Of a stretch of DNA of 64,000 bases, positions 1-10,454 are shown piece by piece. Position numbers and translations under genes: made by a program. Within the stretch, counting starts at the first letter, position 1. Each line of letters opens with the position of its first letter. Source of the stretch: Castanea sativa (lineage: Eukaryota > Streptophyta > Magnoliopsida > Fagales > Fagaceae); the NCBI RefSeq assembly GCF_040712315.1, contig NC_134017.1:51085636-51149635 (forward strand). Direction: 5' to 3'. Below the pieces are notes generated by a model. That model made no database searches. It was not told the DNA's origin and saw only the letters and a program-made list of their open reading frames with translations.

Positions 1-182
1 ATTTCATGTGCAAAAATCTAATGATAGAATTTTAAAAAGGGAATCTAAGGAACAACACCTAAGTACTGTACTTAAGTCTTACCCAAATAAATTATAGTCA
101 ATTTCATGAGTTTTTAGGTAGAGGTACATACACAAACATTTTACTCAAACATTTATCTATTAATGAAAATAACTTCAGCCAA

Positions 183-851
183 TCTATATATTACTAAAAG
201 CTGAAGCGTGACATTTATTACTGCTGAGCTCCTGTTGTGTTACCTCATTGCCACGTCATTCGTCACATAATTATTATTTATTCCTTTTTTTTTTTTACAA
301 AAAAACATAAATAGATTATTGACTTTACATATTTATTTTTATCGGTTTTAACATCTATTTATATTTCTTTTTTATTTCCAATTTTCTTATAATTTTTTTA
401 CATTCACTTATTTTTTAAATATTTACACTTTCTTCAACCCTTCTTCTTCTCCTACCTTTTTATCTCCCCACTACCCTCTACTTTATTATTGCTATTCATC
501 TTCTGTTATTTGTCTCTTCATATCCCTTTCCTTTTACTATAAATTTGTCACTCTTTTTCATTCTATGCATAGTTTTCTCTCACAATGGAAACCATATTAA
601 TCATAACTAAAAAAGAGATGTTCTCTGATAGTAGTAGAAATTACATAAGAAATAAAGTTAGAAAATTTAAAAATCCATTTTTTGACATTTCATTTAACCT
701 TATTTATAATATATATATAATTTTCATACACTATTACTTTCGAAAATCTAATGAATAATGCTACCTCTCATTTATCGTCTTTGTTATGCAAATCATCAAT
801 TAGTAAATATATGATAATGGTAAGAAGCGTTACAAATGAGATCACTAAAAA

Positions 852-896
<45 letters not shown>

Positions 897-1156
897 TAAT
901 TAGCCACTATCATTATGGAGTAGGAGTCTATAAGTTTATGCATCCAAAAAATTGGAATATATAGAGTTTTCTTAAAGGTATGTGTAAAGATTCACTGTGT
1001 GTGTGTAAAGGTAAAAAAATGTATATTAAAGGTTTTTATTAACTTAAAAACTAATGAAAAACCAATGGTTAATAAATAAAATTATAGCATTAATAAAATA
1101 TTTAATAAGACCATCTTAAAAAAATTATTACGCGCAACGCGCGGGTATGTGACTAG
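183..1156 (+). mobile_element. Non-autonomous Helitron, short form
   Basis: The element begins TCTATATATTACTAAAAGC directly after an A, and ends CTAG directly before a T, as Helitrons do. A GC-rich palindrome (CGCGCAACGCGCG) lies about 10 bases before the CTAG end. The 974-bp copy has no Rep/helicase coding capacity. It matches 21238-22196 (its duplicate) and both ends of 54437-57145, but lacks about 1.7 kb of the interior of the latter. It contains a (TA)15 run at 861-890. Confidence 0.85.
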
Positions 1157-1999
1157 TTAAGGTAATGGTTAAAACTTAAAAGCAATGAATTAAGATTGAT
1201 TTTTTTTTTTTTTTTTTTTTTTGAGGAAGAAGCAATGAATTATGATTGAACAGTAGAAACGCATCACTAACGTTGACGAGCATTTTAAGAAAAATGTTAA
1301 GTAGCTAAGCCTGCCAACTTATATGAGAAAGTCCCTTTTTTTGAAGGAAAATATGAGAAAGTCATATACAAGTCATTCATATATATTTAATACATCATTA
1401 ATATAGTTAATATTGGTAAGAATTGCTATGTGGCTCCAATATACGTCTTTCAACCACTAATAATGTAAATTAATTACCAACTCTCAAGAAGAATCATTGG
1501 TATGTATTTTTTTTTTTTTTTTGCATTTTGGAGAATCAATTATTGGTATGTACTTTTTTTTTTTGTTGAGAGAGTTGTTATTAGGCTCACCAATTATAGC
1601 AAGCTTCTTCTAGTATCATGTCCGTAATGCACGACTTTTATTGGTCAATCTAATTTTAAATGTTTATGACCCGGTAAATTTAAACCGATGCCTCTAAAAT
1701 TATATGGATAGGATTTGTAGGGGATGTTAACAACCTATGTGGTAGAGTTAAGAACTCCATACAGTCTTAATCTTCTAATTATGGAGAGAGAGAGACTGTT
1801 AATCCTAATCCATCTATAGCCTACCAAAAAAGGGAACTCCATGATTCCATATAAAATGGAAGCTTAATTATACATAGTCCACAATATTCATCAGACAGCA
1901 AATATCCAGGTCCCTACTCTACTAGAAACTCTAAAAGTGGGACTGATTAATTTTTAGAGAGAATGAGTTGTTCTTTAGAAAGATAAGATTATCTAAGCA
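1157..1999. other. Promoter-side intergenic region of minigene A
   Basis: AT-rich non-coding sequence between the Helitron and the TATA box, with several poly-T tracts (about 1201-1222 and 1507-1522). No open frame of note. The same sequence precedes minigene B. Confidence 0.6.
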
Positions 2000-2009
2000 T
2001 ATATAAATA
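2000..2009 (+). promoter_or_regulatory. TATA box of subtilase minigene A
   Basis: TATATAAATA lies about 62 bases upstream of the ATG at 2072, a normal plant spacing for TATA box, start site and short leader. It is conserved in the duplicate (23521-23528). Confidence 0.5.
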
Positions 2010-2071
2010 CTAGTTATACATGAATTTGCTTTAAGATATACTACCCCCATATTATTAGCATTTTAGCAACA

Positions 2072-2575
2072 ATGAAGAGAATCCCCATAATCTTCATCCT
2101 CCTTCTGCTTCCACTCTTAGCCTCATGCGTAGAACAACAGGTTTTTTTTTTTTTTTTTTCTTAAACGAATCGCTTTGTTTTGTTTGTTTTTAAGCTTCAT
2201 TATTCGGCAAAATGTTTTGTTTTTACACCATGTTTTTGGCCACCACAGGCTGACCCAACAGCAAACGACATCAACTATCCACCCCTAACAATCCACAATT
2301 TCAATGGCACTGTAAAAGTTACTAGGACACTCACAAATGTTGGTCCTAGCAAGAATGTGTACTTATGTAAATCTGTACGATTTAATGGATTGTACGTCGC
2401 GGCCTCTCCAAGTCAGTTGCCCTTTAATCAAGTTGGCGAGAAGAAGAGCTTCACAATCACTGTGCAAACTGACGCGCTTGGGCCACCTCCCAAGGGTAAG
2501 AGTGCTTTTGGGGAATATACTTGGACTGATGGAGTCCGTAATGTAAGAACCCGAGTGTCAGTGTATTTTGCTTAA
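2072..2575 (+). CDS. Subtilase-derived minigene A: signal peptide plus Fn-III-like domain
   Basis: Two exons, 2072-2140 and 2249-2575, joined in phase by a GT-AG intron, encode 131 residues. Exon 1 encodes the secretion signal MKRIPIIFILLLLPLLASC followed by VEQQ, which resembles the N-terminus of SBT5.6-type plant subtilisin-like proteases. Exon 2 encodes the C-terminal fibronectin III-like domain of the same family (NYPPLTI, RTLTNVGPSKNVY, GEKKSFTITV, FGEYTWTDGVRNVRTRVSVYF). The I9 propeptide, the Asp/His/Ser catalytic domain and the PA domain are all missing, so it cannot be a protease. If expressed it would be a secreted beta-sandwich protein of about 12 kDa. No stop or frameshift is visible. 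It could be a neutral deletion pseudogene, but a second copy at 23591 keeps the same structure. A full-type relative is decayed at 53575-63326. Confidence 0.55.
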
Positions 2576-3084
2576 TTATAATTTCTTGGTGACTAAGATT
2601 CATCATATGTGTTTTGAGATATTATTTATAAATAAGGAATTGTATAGGGCTTGTGGCAGTAAGAATTGTCACAGGGTCTTGTTTTACATTTTCCATGATT
2701 ATAAACAATAACTACTGTTTGCTTCTCTTTTTTAAGATAAGCAATTACTATTTGCTTGCCGAAGGCTTATTTTGAGCAAATAGAAATTTGTGATACGTTT
2801 ACATGAACAACAAGACTTAGGATGTCCCTTATTTGTACAAGGATTCTCAATCATATTCTAATCCTGCTCTGGAAATTCTCGAGCTTAGTTTGAATTCTTT
2901 CAAGCACAAGATATTTTGAGCTAAATTTTCAGATAATAGCACAAATTAACATCATAATCTTATTGTTGAAAGGGCTAAATGCAGCATAACAGGAAATTCT
3001 TTTCTGGCAACATTTTAGCAGGAGTAGATGATTTTATTTCCATTAGCACGTTGATGTTTGAGTCATGAAATATGGGTGTCAAAT

Positions 3085-3130
<46 letters not shown>

Positions 3131-4055
3131 GTGTCATTGCATGAAGTGATTATTCCAATACTATGAAAGCATAGTCTCTCCTCACACATAATGATGAATT
3201 CTACAAGTAAAATTCATTATTGGAACTGCCATACAAATGAGAAAATATTAGTTCCAAAATGGTATGAATAATTTTCCAATATGTCATGATAAGTCCACTT
3301 CCTGCAGAAACTGAAAAAGCAAAGTTCTTAGTATGACACTGTTACAGAAACCATTACATTGTTTTGGGCCAAGAATGTGGCTCTGTCGCCCTGAGAGAAC
3401 TCATATGCCACAAATGAATTTCATCCCTCCGAAATGGAGAAGATTCTACAAACGAAACTGTGCTACATTATTTGCAGGATTGATCTAAAGCTCTAAAAGC
3501 TATTTTCCCTCTCCACTTTCACATTAACACGTTTGTGCTTAGCGCACCTTGGAACTAGTTCTACATGTCACAATCTTATTATTTTCAATGCATCCATTGA
3601 AAAGCATTTGATTCCCTCAGAATAACACAGCGGAGCCTTATGTAGTTCAAAATGATTAGAGGTTAAAAAAATGATCTAAATGATGAATAGAAATCCTCTA
3701 TCTTGCCCCTTATCTGTACATTTATATTACAAAAAAACCATTTAGAATTGATTGGGGGTTAGAAAACATGACCTGAACGATGAATAAGAATCCTCTGCAC
3801 ATATCTCTATCAACAGGTCCGTCCAGATTGTGTTGGTAAGTAATATGTAGTAGAACCATAAGTTCCAAAGGAACAAGTATTGATTGATTAATGATCAGTG
3901 GTGGGCATGCTTGCCTCAGTCTCAACCAAAAAAATACCTTGAAATGATGATCTCTAGCTGCAAAAACCGTAAAATTTCAATAGTAGTTGTTTCTAATTAG
4001 CAAGGTCCAAGAGGGAAGGCAAACCTGGCATGTCTCGATGCCAAAAGCTCCAATT
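2576..4055. other. Intergenic region between minigene A and PPR remnant
   Basis: Contains the presumed 3' UTR of the minigene, a (GA)n microsatellite at about 3088-3127 (slightly shorter in copy B, 24603-24638), and otherwise no coding signal. It is almost unchanged in copy B. Confidence 0.6.
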
Positions 4056-4567
4056 TCAATTGGTTCTGTCATTATCTTCATTGTACACATCTATTCTCAC
4101 TCTCACCCGTTCACCTTTGAAGTGGACATACTTCCATTTAGAATGGTACCTTTTAATGACCAGCATCTGCTTCTCTTCTTGTCCCAATTTCTGAAAGGCA
4201 CGTGCCACTCTCCTGACAGTATCTTGATCTGGTTTTACACCCAACTCCTCCATGTCTGCAAAAACCTGAATTTTTAAAAAATAATTCAAGTTTAGCATCA
4301 TGAACAGAATCTGTGCAAGGTGTGATATTGCAAGTGTCATGGTAGTCCTTTTACCTCTGTTATCTTATTCTGTATGTTATGATGATCATACAAAGAAATC
4401 ATCCTAGAAAACAACCGCTTTGAGATAGAGCGTGTATGTACATGCAATATCATGTTCCACAAAGATTCAGCCTCATCTACTCTCTGATCCATATCAAATG
4501 CCAATAGAAGGATGTCATACGTTCCCATTGTTGCCCCTTGACCTTTGCTCAACATCCACTTGGCCAC
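4056..4567 (-). pseudogene. PPR gene remnant, last two exons only (duplicate of 25577-26079)
   Basis: Reading leftwards, exons 4567-4355 and 4265-4056 match the last two exons of the PPR gene at 25577-27965, with the same splice sites. They encode VAKWMLSKGQG through ITE and then VFADMEELGVKPD through the C-terminus. The three upstream exons are absent because the segmental duplication ends at 5538, within what is an intron of the parent. The normal stop has also been lost through base changes near 4061-4072, giving a seven-residue tail (DRTN end). With no start or promoter this is a dead 3' fragment, although its exons remain open. Confidence 0.85.
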
Positions 4568-4718
4568 CTTACGTAAGACTAGTAATTATTATATGAGCTG
4601 TAAACAATCACATAATCGATATATATTCATTTAATATGATGATTATCAAGAAAGTAGCCTTAAGAGCATACGATCATTTGATTTATCTTCTGATGCAGTT
4701 GTATAAATTAGTACATCT

Positions 4719-4795
4719 ATAGGTGAAGGGGGATTCGAACTTCGGTTCCTCCAGTAGGAAGAACGGGGTAATGCCACGGAGCCACAAGACTCTTG
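4719..4795 (-). mobile_element. tRNA-derived SINE fragment
   Basis: On the minus strand a tRNA-like stretch shows an A-box-like TGGCTCCGTGGC and a B-box GTTCGAATCCC about 45 bases apart. It is not a usable tRNA, as there is no acceptor stem or anticodon arm. The same piece is in copy B at 26236-26312. Confidence 0.45.
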
Positions 4796-6130
4796 GCATA
4801 ACTGTCAGTGTTTCCCTTTCCTTTCTTTATTACTTCCCTCTTGTCTTCCACCATGTTTGAGATTGGCAGCTTGATAGTGCAGTTACAATATTTGAATGGC
4901 AAAAATCATCAGTGATACAACTCAGTTCTGTTCATCATCAACCTAGAACCAACCTAGTCTAAGTCAATATCTAGTGAACTACGTAGCTATTGCTAAAGCA
5001 ACACAAACCAACTCAGATTGAGAGACATTACTTCATCAGGTCTCAGTTAGTGAATTAAATTCAATACCTAAAGAAATAATAGGCACTCGATTTAGGTATA
5101 ATCCCTTTAAGGCCATTACAGTCTACAAAGTTTATCTAAATTCTTTATCCCAAAATAAATACTATAAATGAAAGGGCCAAGCAAATAATTTGGGTAGTGG
5201 GCACCTTTAGTTATCATAGCCAATGGAACAAACCTTTTAATGGCTTTGCCTAACATAGAGATTAGGCCATCCTGCACTTGGTAGTTGGTACTACAGCGAG
5301 CAAACTTAGTTCATGCTATCAATTATATCTGCTAATTATGTTTACAAGCAAACAATAATGACTCAAGGGAGTCAGGTTGGTTGAGGTCTCAGCTCTAACC
5401 AGTCTGAACTGTACACCTTACTAAATGTAACTATATAGATATTGCAAAATGAATTACAGTGACTGGAGCATCCCTCTAATGGATCATCATAATCTGCAAT
5501 TGCAATATACTGATATAGTAACCGAGTTCATAGAGGTTTCTGGTGTTCTTGTGCCACTAAAATTCCTAATCCATTTTGTTTCTGGTGTTCTTGTGCTAGT
5601 TAACTTTGCAATAAAATCTTCTGGCAAGCCTGTGTTCTTTATTATTATTTTTTTGGTTCTTGTTTGCTTAATTCCTTTGTGTATTCTGCTCTCCGTAGTT
5701 TGAGTAGCACGTTCCTTTGCTTGTCCTTAATAAATTAAGACAATTTTCTAGAAATTGGTAATATAGATTTTTTTTTTTCTGGCATACCAATGGAGTACTG
5801 TGAGCACATTAACCAAGTGATGATTGTAAAGGAGATGTTACTGTCACTATGAACAATGTTTTAAAACTGTTTTCATTTACTGAATAAAGTGTTGGTATCA
5901 GCTTTCTAAAATGGTAAATGCACGACATGCTTATTGCCCTCCCCAAATTTTAGCAACATTTGTTACATGTTGGAATGCATTCAGACATTATAATAAACCA
6001 AAATCCGACAGGATAGCCATCAATAGGGAGAAGAAATCAACCAATCCTCTTCACTGTTGTATGAATGAAAGGCTGCGTTTAGTTGGAAGTTTGCACTTAA
6101 AACATTTTTTCTTCACTTCTGTTTGTGTAG
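4796..6130. other. Duplication breakpoint region before the TPS1-like remnant
   Basis: The left part, up to 5538, is former PPR intron. From 5539 the sequence is unique and opens with a repeated word, TTTCTGGTGTTCTTGTGC, at 5537 and again near 5579. No upstream TPS1 exon could be found here, so the gene's 5' half was lost at or near this junction. Confidence 0.6.
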
Positions 6131-6354
6131 ATGTAGCACTTGTTACATCTTTAAGGGATGGGATGAATCTTGTCAGTTATGAGTTTGTTGCCTGCCAAGC
6201 TTCCAAGAAAGGCGTTCTAATTCTAAGTGAGGTAAGCTTTCCAATTACTTGGTTTTATATATGATTATTGGTTGGTTGGTTACGTTGGTACGAAAGTGTG
6301 GCTATTATCAAGTGATATGCTGCAAGCATAGATGTTTTGGCTATAAGTAAAAGG

Positions 6355-6562
6355 AAAAACTCTAGCTCCAAACAAGTTTGGAGCTATCTTCCTCCATCCC
6401 ATAATGTGGCAATTGAAGAGACAATCAGTGTATAGTTTTAGTCACATGACTTTTTTAATGAGTCATGTGACTTGTTTAAATAATGCACATGGATAGTCAT
6501 ATAAATTGTCAACTAGTGGGTTGGGAAAGATAGCCCCAAACCAGTTTAGAGCTAAACTTTGT
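6355..6562. mobile_element. MITE with about 45-bp imperfect terminal inverted repeats
   Basis: The left end AACTCTAGCTCCAAAC and the reverse complement of the right end AAGTTTAGCTCTAAAC pair over about 45 bases, including a shared GGCTATCTT-like block. It lies in the first visible intron of the TPS1-like pseudogene. No clear target-site duplication was found, so the superfamily is open. Confidence 0.55.
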
Positions 6563-6699
6563 CATTAGAATAAAAAAAAAGAAGTAGCACTTTGGCTAGA
6601 GACCATGATAAAACATAATAGAATGAGGATGATGAAGGAAGTTAACATCTATGAAAGGTTTCTTTTAGTTGTTGATGAATTGGTTGTATATGATGTAGT

Positions 6700-7400
6700 C
6701 AAAGGCAAGTTGGGTACTCATCTAAGCTCCTCAGCATCGTGAGTCTCCGCTATAGTGCCTCTGAAGCCCTGAGATAAAGGATAGTTTTCTAAGGCAAGCA
6801 CTTGCCTTTAGAGCCTAGGCAAGTGCTTGAGTGCCTCAAACAAATTTTAAGGCACTTGAGGTAAGAGCTTTAATGAAATTTAATATAAAAAAAACCGAGG
6901 GTGATTTCGTGATTTGAAAAAAAGGAGTAATTTGGTACTTCAATTCAAGTGAGTAGATGTCTCTTTTTCTTGCTTTATGCTCTCTCCCTCCGTCTCACTC
7001 TCTTTCTTTCTTCATCAATTTAGAAATTGATTTTTTTTTAATAAAAAATTTAACATATAATCTTATAGATTCGAATTTTTTTCTAAAGTTGTTTATATAA
7101 GTTTGTTGTAAAGTTTATTATTAGACTAATTAATACAACCTCCTATTAGTTTGAATTTTTCTAATAAGCATTAGGCATCAGCATTAAATACATATGATTT
7201 AGATTTACTTATCAAAAATACATATGATTTAGATTCATTAAATACATAAAAACTATATTTAGAATTTGGTGCCTCGCTTCACTTGGGCAAATACAATGAC
7301 TTGAGGCACCATAAGGTTACCTTTTCCTTTGACTACATTTGTTGTAAGCTTAAAGATGTATTTGAGGCTTAAAGCTTATTGTAATCACTGTTAGGATACA
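6700..7400. repeat. Unclassified inverted-repeat element in TPS1-like intron
   Basis: Blocks built on AGGCACTTGAGG/GCCTAGGCAAGTGCTTG near 6790-6870 recur in inverted form near 7265-7310 (TTGGTGCCTCGC, TTGAGGCACC). This suggests the two ends of a TIR element of about 0.6 kb. No coding capacity and no clear target-site duplication. Confidence 0.35.
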
Positions 7401-9757
7401 AATTATTTATTTTTTAAAAATTATGCTTGAATTTTTGAAATATGAATTGTTATTTTTCAATTTAGAGGTTTTAGGCTTATTCAATGGGTCCAAGAAACTT
7501 GTTTTCATAGTGAAAATGTTCCTAAATAGATTTTGAGTTGATACATTATAATAATAGGATTTTGATTTGGTTTGGAAAGTTTTTTTTTTTTAATAAAAAA
7601 ACCTAAAATCGAGGAAAAAAAACTCTAAATCATAAAATGCTGGAAGCTGCCCAAAAAAAAAAAAACCCTATATTTTGCCAGACAACAAACCCCTCAACGT
7701 GAATGATACTCGTCCTCAAATTTTACTCTGGAATTTGAGATTTTCCAACTCAAATAAATAGGTACTTAAAATGTTAACTTAATCCTATGAAACTTGTATC
7801 CTTGAAATGGTGTAATGTAAAATATCTTCTCATTGACTTTCAATTGATTTGAAATATCAATTAATAAAGGAATGAAGACAAATTCAAAATTTTCTATCCC
7901 AGAATATCAATGGACTTTGATCTGTTGTCAGTGGAATCCTGAGACTTGATGAAATTTCCTTGAGTACTTTGCTTGAGTACTTTGGTGGACATTTTTCAAG
8001 GATATGATCGTTTGGAAACCTGTTTCTGGTATTCTTATCATCAGAAAACATTACCATGAGTAATTTGCTATATACTTTTTTGGAAGAATTAGTAGTAATC
8101 GAGAAACATGGTGAATGAGAGATTTTAATTCACCTAAGGCAAGCAGCTTACTATAAGACTGTTTTTATAGTTAAGTGGTTGCAGCTGATTTGCCGTACTG
8201 CTTCATTGTTTTGGAATTTTTTGCAGGATGTGAGTAGGAGAATGACTTTTTGGTTATTTAAGTAATTTTGGAATTTCTTCAAAAAAAAAAAAAGTTTAGT
8301 GATTTGTTTCAGCAAATGCAATTTAAGTCTGCTAGTAGTCCAGGTAAGAGATATTATCAAGTTGGACTTTTGTCAAATCTTCCTTTTTGTTTCTAGTTTG
8401 CAGGTGCAGCACAGTCTCTTGGCGCTGGAGCTATTTTGGTAAACCCTTGGAACATCACTGACGTTGCTGCTTCCATTAAATACGCATTGGATATGCCAGC
8501 TGATGAAAGAGAAAAAAGGCACCAGCAATCCAGCATAACTTCAAGCAGGTGACTACTCACACGTCTCAAGAATGGGCTGCAACCTTTGGAAGGTGTTGAT
8601 CATATTCTTGGTTCTGCAAATTGCTCATTATGCATGGAGTTTGAACTGCAGTCCTGTTTATGTATTTGTCTATTTGTTTGGCATTTACACCCTCTCCTCT
8701 GTAATACACATACAAGGAAGGAATTAAGTTCATTTTGCAACAAATGAGCTCTTACATGGTTACTGACGGAATAAAAGGGGTCCTGAGCAGTTTTCTTTAG
8801 CCCCCCCTTATATGTTCCTCTAATGAGAAAAATGTGCTCTATTGTTTTCAAGATGTTAATTTCTAAATGTTTTTTCACCTATCTCATGCGATCTTGGAGG
8901 ATTCTATGTCACCTGCATGATCTTATCAGACCTCTGTATAGGAAAGAGTTAATTCTAATTTCTAAAGGGACATAGGTTATGCTTAAGTATATTTCTGTTG
9001 CATAAGATATTATAATAAATAAAATAAAATAGTTTAACTGCAGGGTGTTGTCATTTACGTTTTCTAATCCTGAATCTAGGTTTGTAGGGAGTGTATGCAT
9101 GGATATAGAGAAGAAAGTTTTATCATTGTCTCCCGCAGAGCCTCATTTGTTTTTATTGAAGGAGTTAAAATATAGATGAAGTGACAACAATGACCTTTTG
9201 GCACAACAACCCATGTAAATGGCAGCCAAAGAGAGAGAGTGGGAGGAGGGGGGGGGGGCATATATGTTGGGTGCACTGCACCATGAGTCCAGCCCACGTA
9301 ATAGACATGCTCATTTAATGAGCAAGTCTTTCATGTCTCTTACCTTCTCTTCATTATGTACAAAAGTCAGCAGGAGTTATTGGAGTTTATGGGCTTTGGT
9401 GTGTTGGACACGGTGAGGAAAAGAAGTTAAGGGCTGATGCATTAAGGCCATTCGGCCAATGAGAGCTGAAGAAAGATTTTGGTTGAAGCAAAGTCAAAGT
9501 AAGTAGGCTTGCATTTATGGTGATGTAATGTGAAGAGTGTGAAAGTAAGAAAAGAGGAAAAAATGAAGAAATATAACGAAGGCCATTCGGCCATTTGAAG
9601 ATGCAGAGAAAAGAGAGAAGTCCCAGCAAGTGAGACTGAGGACTGCAGACTTGAAGAATTGCGTGAGTGAGAGCAAGCAAAAGAGAGGAGAGAAATAGAG
9701 AGAGTAAGAGAAAATTATGAGAGATACACAGTGAGAAAGAGAGCAGTGAGTGAAAAG

Positions 9758-10454
9758 CTGGGAAGCATGGGTGCGGCGTTTGGGCCGCCGCACCCACGTC
9801 CGACGCGGCCCGATGCGGGGACGTGCAGGCGACGCCGCTGCCTGTGCGTTTGTGCCATGTCGGACATTAAAAAATTAGTTTTTTCGGCGCGATTCGCACC
9901 GATATGGCGCCGATTCGGGCCGACGTGTGCGAAATCGGGCCGATTCGCGCCGATTCGGCCCGAATCGGTCTGTATCGGGTGAAATTGGTCCTGCCGAAAT
10001 CGGCCGATACCGGCGAAATTGACCGATACCGGTCGAAATCTGCCGATACCGGCCGAAATATGCCGATATCGGCCGAAATTCAAAAAAAAAAAAAAACAAC
10101 AACAGGTGCGTATGGCTGAAAAAAAAAGAAGGTGCAAACGCACCGTTTGGAAAAAAATCAAGACCCAACCCTCTCCCTCTTCATTTTTCTTGCGCCTCTC
10201 TCCCACTCTCTACCTTCACTCTTCAACTAGACTCTCTCCTATTTTCTGTATTCTAGTTATTATTTATCATTACTCTTAAATTTGGTATATATTTATATAA
10301 TGTGAAAAAAGTATGTTTAGCAATATATTAAAAATATAAATAAAAATATTTTTAATAATTTTTTAATCGCCGCACCCCGCTGCACCCGCACCCTACTTTT
10401 TCAAACATTGCCGAGTCCCGCACCCGAATCCCGAAACGCACCTGTGCTTCATAG
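9758..10454. mobile_element. Non-autonomous hAT-type element
   Basis: A 697-bp element flanked by a perfect 8-bp direct repeat GTGAAAAG (9750-9757 and 10455-10462), the target-site size of hAT transposons. Its termini are inverted repeats: CTGGGAAGCATGGGTGCG on the left, and CTATGAAGCACAGGTGCG reading in from the right. The interior is strikingly GC-rich compared with its surroundings. The open frames crossing it on both strands are low-complexity and not convincing genes. It sits in the TPS1-like intron between 8593 and 10989. Confidence 0.8.
10004..10082. repeat. 20-bp GC-rich minisatellite inside the hAT element
   Basis: Four tandem units of about 20 bases with consensus CCGATACCGGYCGAAATNTG. 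They are preceded (about 9890-9975) by less regular copies of GCCGATTCGG. Each unit is itself partly palindromic (CCGATACCGG/CCGATATCGG). Such subterminal repeats are often transposase binding sites; here that is inference. Confidence 0.75.

Larger units (their letters stand above)
1..5538. repeat. Segmental duplication, copy A (left end outside window)
   Basis: This stretch is collinear and nearly identical with 21056-27049. Matching content in order: flank, Helitron, TATA box, subtilase minigene, GA microsatellite, PPR 3' exons and a tRNA-like SINE piece. Similarity stops after the shared word gagtt/aagttcatagaggtt, ending at 5538 here and 27049 in copy B. The left boundary is not visible because the window starts inside the repeat. 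Differences are scattered substitutions, microsatellite length changes and one 475-bp LINE insertion present only in copy B. Confidence 0.95.

Noticed and set aside
4719..4795. Possible tRNA gene on the minus strand (also 26236-26312)
   Set aside because: It has a B-box, but the cloverleaf cannot be completed and it sits in PPR intron sequence. More likely a SINE fragment.
9387..9797. Long minus-strand open frames rich in Ser/Leu/Phe across 9.4-10.2 kb
   Set aside because: They run across the hAT element border and simple CT/GA-rich DNA, and overlap similar frames in other phases. Low complexity and no domain.
9890..10090. Short regularly spaced repeats, possible CRISPR-like array
   Set aside because: Units are contiguous with no unique spacers and the genome is a plant. 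It is a minisatellite.
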